DNA of 64,000 bases from assembly GCA_003244185.1 (NCBI GenBank), contig QHBT01000046.1, positions 1 through 64,000 on the forward strand. Reading direction: 5' to 3'. Shown piece by piece: positions 62,746-64,000 of this stretch. This stretch comes from Candidatus Dormiibacter spiritus (GTDB taxonomy: Bacteria > Chloroflexota > Dormibacteria > Dormibacterales > Dormibacteraceae). The first letter of the stretch is position 1; every line of letters begins with the position of its first letter. The notes below the pieces were generated by a model that was not told where the DNA came from, did not search any database, and saw only the letters and a program-made list of their open reading frames with translations. The position numbers and the translations under genes were made by a program.

Positions 62746-63923
62746 GCGCAGAAAACCTGGCCGAGCTCGAACACCGCTATCTGATGGGCACCTTCAAGCG
62801 GTTGCCCATCACGCTGGCCTCAGGTAAGGGGGCGGTGGCGGTGGACAGCGACGGTCGCGAGTACCTGGACCTGGTGGGAGGGCTGGCCGTCAACGTCTTG
62901 GGCCACGCCCATCCAGCCGTCGCCCAGGCTGTCGCTGAGCAGGCTCAGCGCCTGATCCACGCCTCCAACCTCTACTACACCGAACCCCAGGTGCAGCTGG
63001 CGCAGCGGCTGGTCGAGCTGGCCTTTCCGAGCCGGGTCTTCTTCTGCAACAGCGGCGCCGAGGCGAATGAGTGCGCCATCAAGCTGGCGCGCAAGTGGGG
63101 CAGCCTGAACCGCGGCGGCGCTAACGAGATCATCGCCGCCGAGGGCGCCTTCCACGGCCGGACTCTGGCCACCGTCACGGCCGGCGGCACGGCCAAGTAC
63201 AAGGAGCCGTTCGCGCCTCTGCCCGAAGGCTTCTGCCACATCCCCTACGGCGACATTGGGGCGCTGAAGCGGATGACCGGTGAGCGCACTGCGGCTGTAC
63301 TGCTGGAGCCGATCCTGGGCGAGTCGGGAGTGGTGGTGCCGCCCGCGGGCTTCCTGAAGCAGGTGCGGGAGTGGTGCGACGAACAGAACCTCCTCTTGAT
63401 CCTGGACGAGGTGCAAACCGGCCTCGGCCGGACAGGCAACTGGTTCGCACATCAGCACGAGGGCATAGCACCTGACGTGATGACGCTGGCCAAGGGGCTG
63501 GGCGGGGGGGTGCCGATCGGCGCCTGCCTGGCGGCGCCGCGGGCCGACGTGCTCGAGGCAGGTGATCACGGCTCGACTTTCGGCGGCAACCCGCTCGCCT
63601 GCGCGGCGGGGCTGGCGGTCCTCAAGACGATCGAGGAGCAGAGCCTTGTTGAGCAGTCCCTGGAGCTCGGCGAGCTGCTCCAGTCGGAGCTGGCAGGTCT
63701 CGCCGGGGTCAGCGAAGTACGGGGCCGAGGGCTCATGCAGGCGGTGGTCTTCCAGGAGCCCGTCGCTCGCGACCTGCAGCTCCAGAGCCTGAAGCACGGT
63801 GTGATAGTCAACGCGACCGACGACCACACCTTGCGGTTGGTGCCGCCGCTCGTCATCACCGCCGACCAGATCGAGCAAGCTGTCGAGCGCGTCCGGGCTG
63901 CCCAGGCGGATCTGAGCCGGTGA
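62742..63923 (+). CDS. argD: Acetylornithine aminotransferase
   Basis: 393 residues, class III PLP aminotransferase. GREYLDLVGGLAVNVLGHAH, FFCNSGAEANECAIKLARKW (phosphate cup), EGAFHGRTLATVTAGGTAKY, LLLILDEVQTGLGRTGNWFA (PLP Asp), VMTLAKGLGGGVPIGACLAA with the Schiff-base Lys, and HGSTFGGNPLACAAGLAVLK. It converts N-acetylglutamate semialdehyde to N-acetylornithine. GTG 62742 overlaps the argB stop and its TGA overlaps argR. Confidence 0.95.
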   Translation: MSAENLAELEHRYLMGTFKRLPITLASGKGAVAVDSDGREYLDLVGGLAVNVLGHAHPAVAQAVAEQAQRLIHASNLYYTEPQVQLAQRLVELAFPSRVFFCNSGAEANECAIKLARKWGSLNRGGANEIIAAEGAFHGRTLATVTAGGTAKYKEPFAPLPEGFCHIPYGDIGALKRMTGERTAAVLLEPILGESGVVVPPAGFLKQVREWCDEQNLLLILDEVQTGLGRTGNWFAHQHEGIAPDVMTLAKGLGGGVPIGACLAAPRADVLEAGDHGSTFGGNPLACAAGLAVLKTIEEQSLVEQSLELGELLQSELAGLAGVSEVRGRGLMQAVVFQEPVARDLQLQSLKHGVIVNATDDHTLRLVPPLVITADQIEQAVERVRAAQADLSR

Positions 63924-64000
63924 CGAGCATGGCGGCGCCGACCAAGAGCAAGGAAGAGCGGCGGCGGGCGATCCTGCGGCTGGTCCGCCGCCGCTCCCTG
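63920..64000 (+). CDS. argR: Arginine repressor, N-terminal part (cut by window end)
   Basis: 27 codons from GTG 63920 (overlapping the argD stop) read KSKEERRRAILRLVRRRSL near the end, the first helix of the ArgR winged-helix domain (KxERRxxIxxLV). Ending an argCJBD operon and facing an ARG-box pair, this is very probably ArgR, controlling its own operon. The rest lies beyond the window, so completeness cannot be judged. Confidence 0.8.
   Translation, partial: MTSMAAPTKSKEERRRAILRLVRRRSL

Overview
The window is one high-GC, densely packed bacterial chromosome segment. Many genes start on GTG or TTG, and start/stop overlaps of the ATGA, GTGA and TTGA type are common. The N-terminal repeat of the 859-residue protein at 19534-22113, the split cytochrome b6/subunit IV complex, HisZ with a short HisG, and the argCJBDR order fit a Terrabacteria lineage such as Chloroflexota or Dormibacterota. 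That placement is inferred from gene content and not proven. I see no IS elements, prophage or CRISPR array.

Layout. (1) 0.3-7.1 kb: small accessory genes (NTF2-like, methyltransferase, YceI, DUF2461), a tRNA-Arg(CCT) and a GAF/PucR regulator. Four genes here are visibly broken: two frameshifts, one truncated kinase and one in-frame TGA. (2) 7.2-18.9 kb: a class III aminotransferase, a LmbE-type deacetylase, a nitrogen block (glnA, amt, PII), a GH15 glycosidase, thioredoxin, a membrane glycosyltransferase and a GNAT enzyme. (3) 19.0-24.2 kb: a frameshifted YidB-like gene; the most remarkable gene of the window, a predicted pentameric ligand-gated ion channel carrying cytoplasmic TPR-like and extracellular periplasmic-binding-protein domains; and a Rieske/cytochrome b6/subunit IV operon. 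(4) 24.3-40.8 kb: a glycan and SAM-cycle block: flippase, exonuclease, DinB, GT4, UDP-glucose dehydrogenase, UDP-glucuronate decarboxylase, apt, ahcY, patatin, M55 peptidase, metK, GDP-mannose genes and membrane proteins. (5) 40.9-48.4 kb: an FAD oxidoreductase, a beta-propeller lipoprotein and a complete branched-chain amino-acid ABC transporter with an attenuator-like hairpin after the binding-protein gene. (6) 48.8-55.2 kb: a TPR protein and a his operon (hisZ-G-D-B-H-F-I) without hisA or hisC. (7) 55.2-59.6 kb, minus strand: an acetate-type transporter, a cassette of GT2, YqcI/YcgG (GntA-like), DUF1989 and methyltransferase, and a DUF427 protein. (8) 59.6-64.0 kb: the arginine operon argC-J-B-D-R behind a paired ARG-box-like operator, with argR running off the end.

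How they connect: glnA/amt/PII and the LIV transporter handle nitrogen and amino-acid supply. UDP-GlcA/UDP-Xyl and GDP-Man genes sit with a flippase and glycosyltransferases, implying extracellular or cell-wall glycan synthesis. metK, ahcY and apt serve the SAM cycle and adenine salvage. The his and arg operons are compact and translationally coupled. The channel gene is the best candidate for an undescribed system: an amino-acid-type binding domain fused to an ion pore whose TM2 resembles animal glycine/GABA receptor pores.
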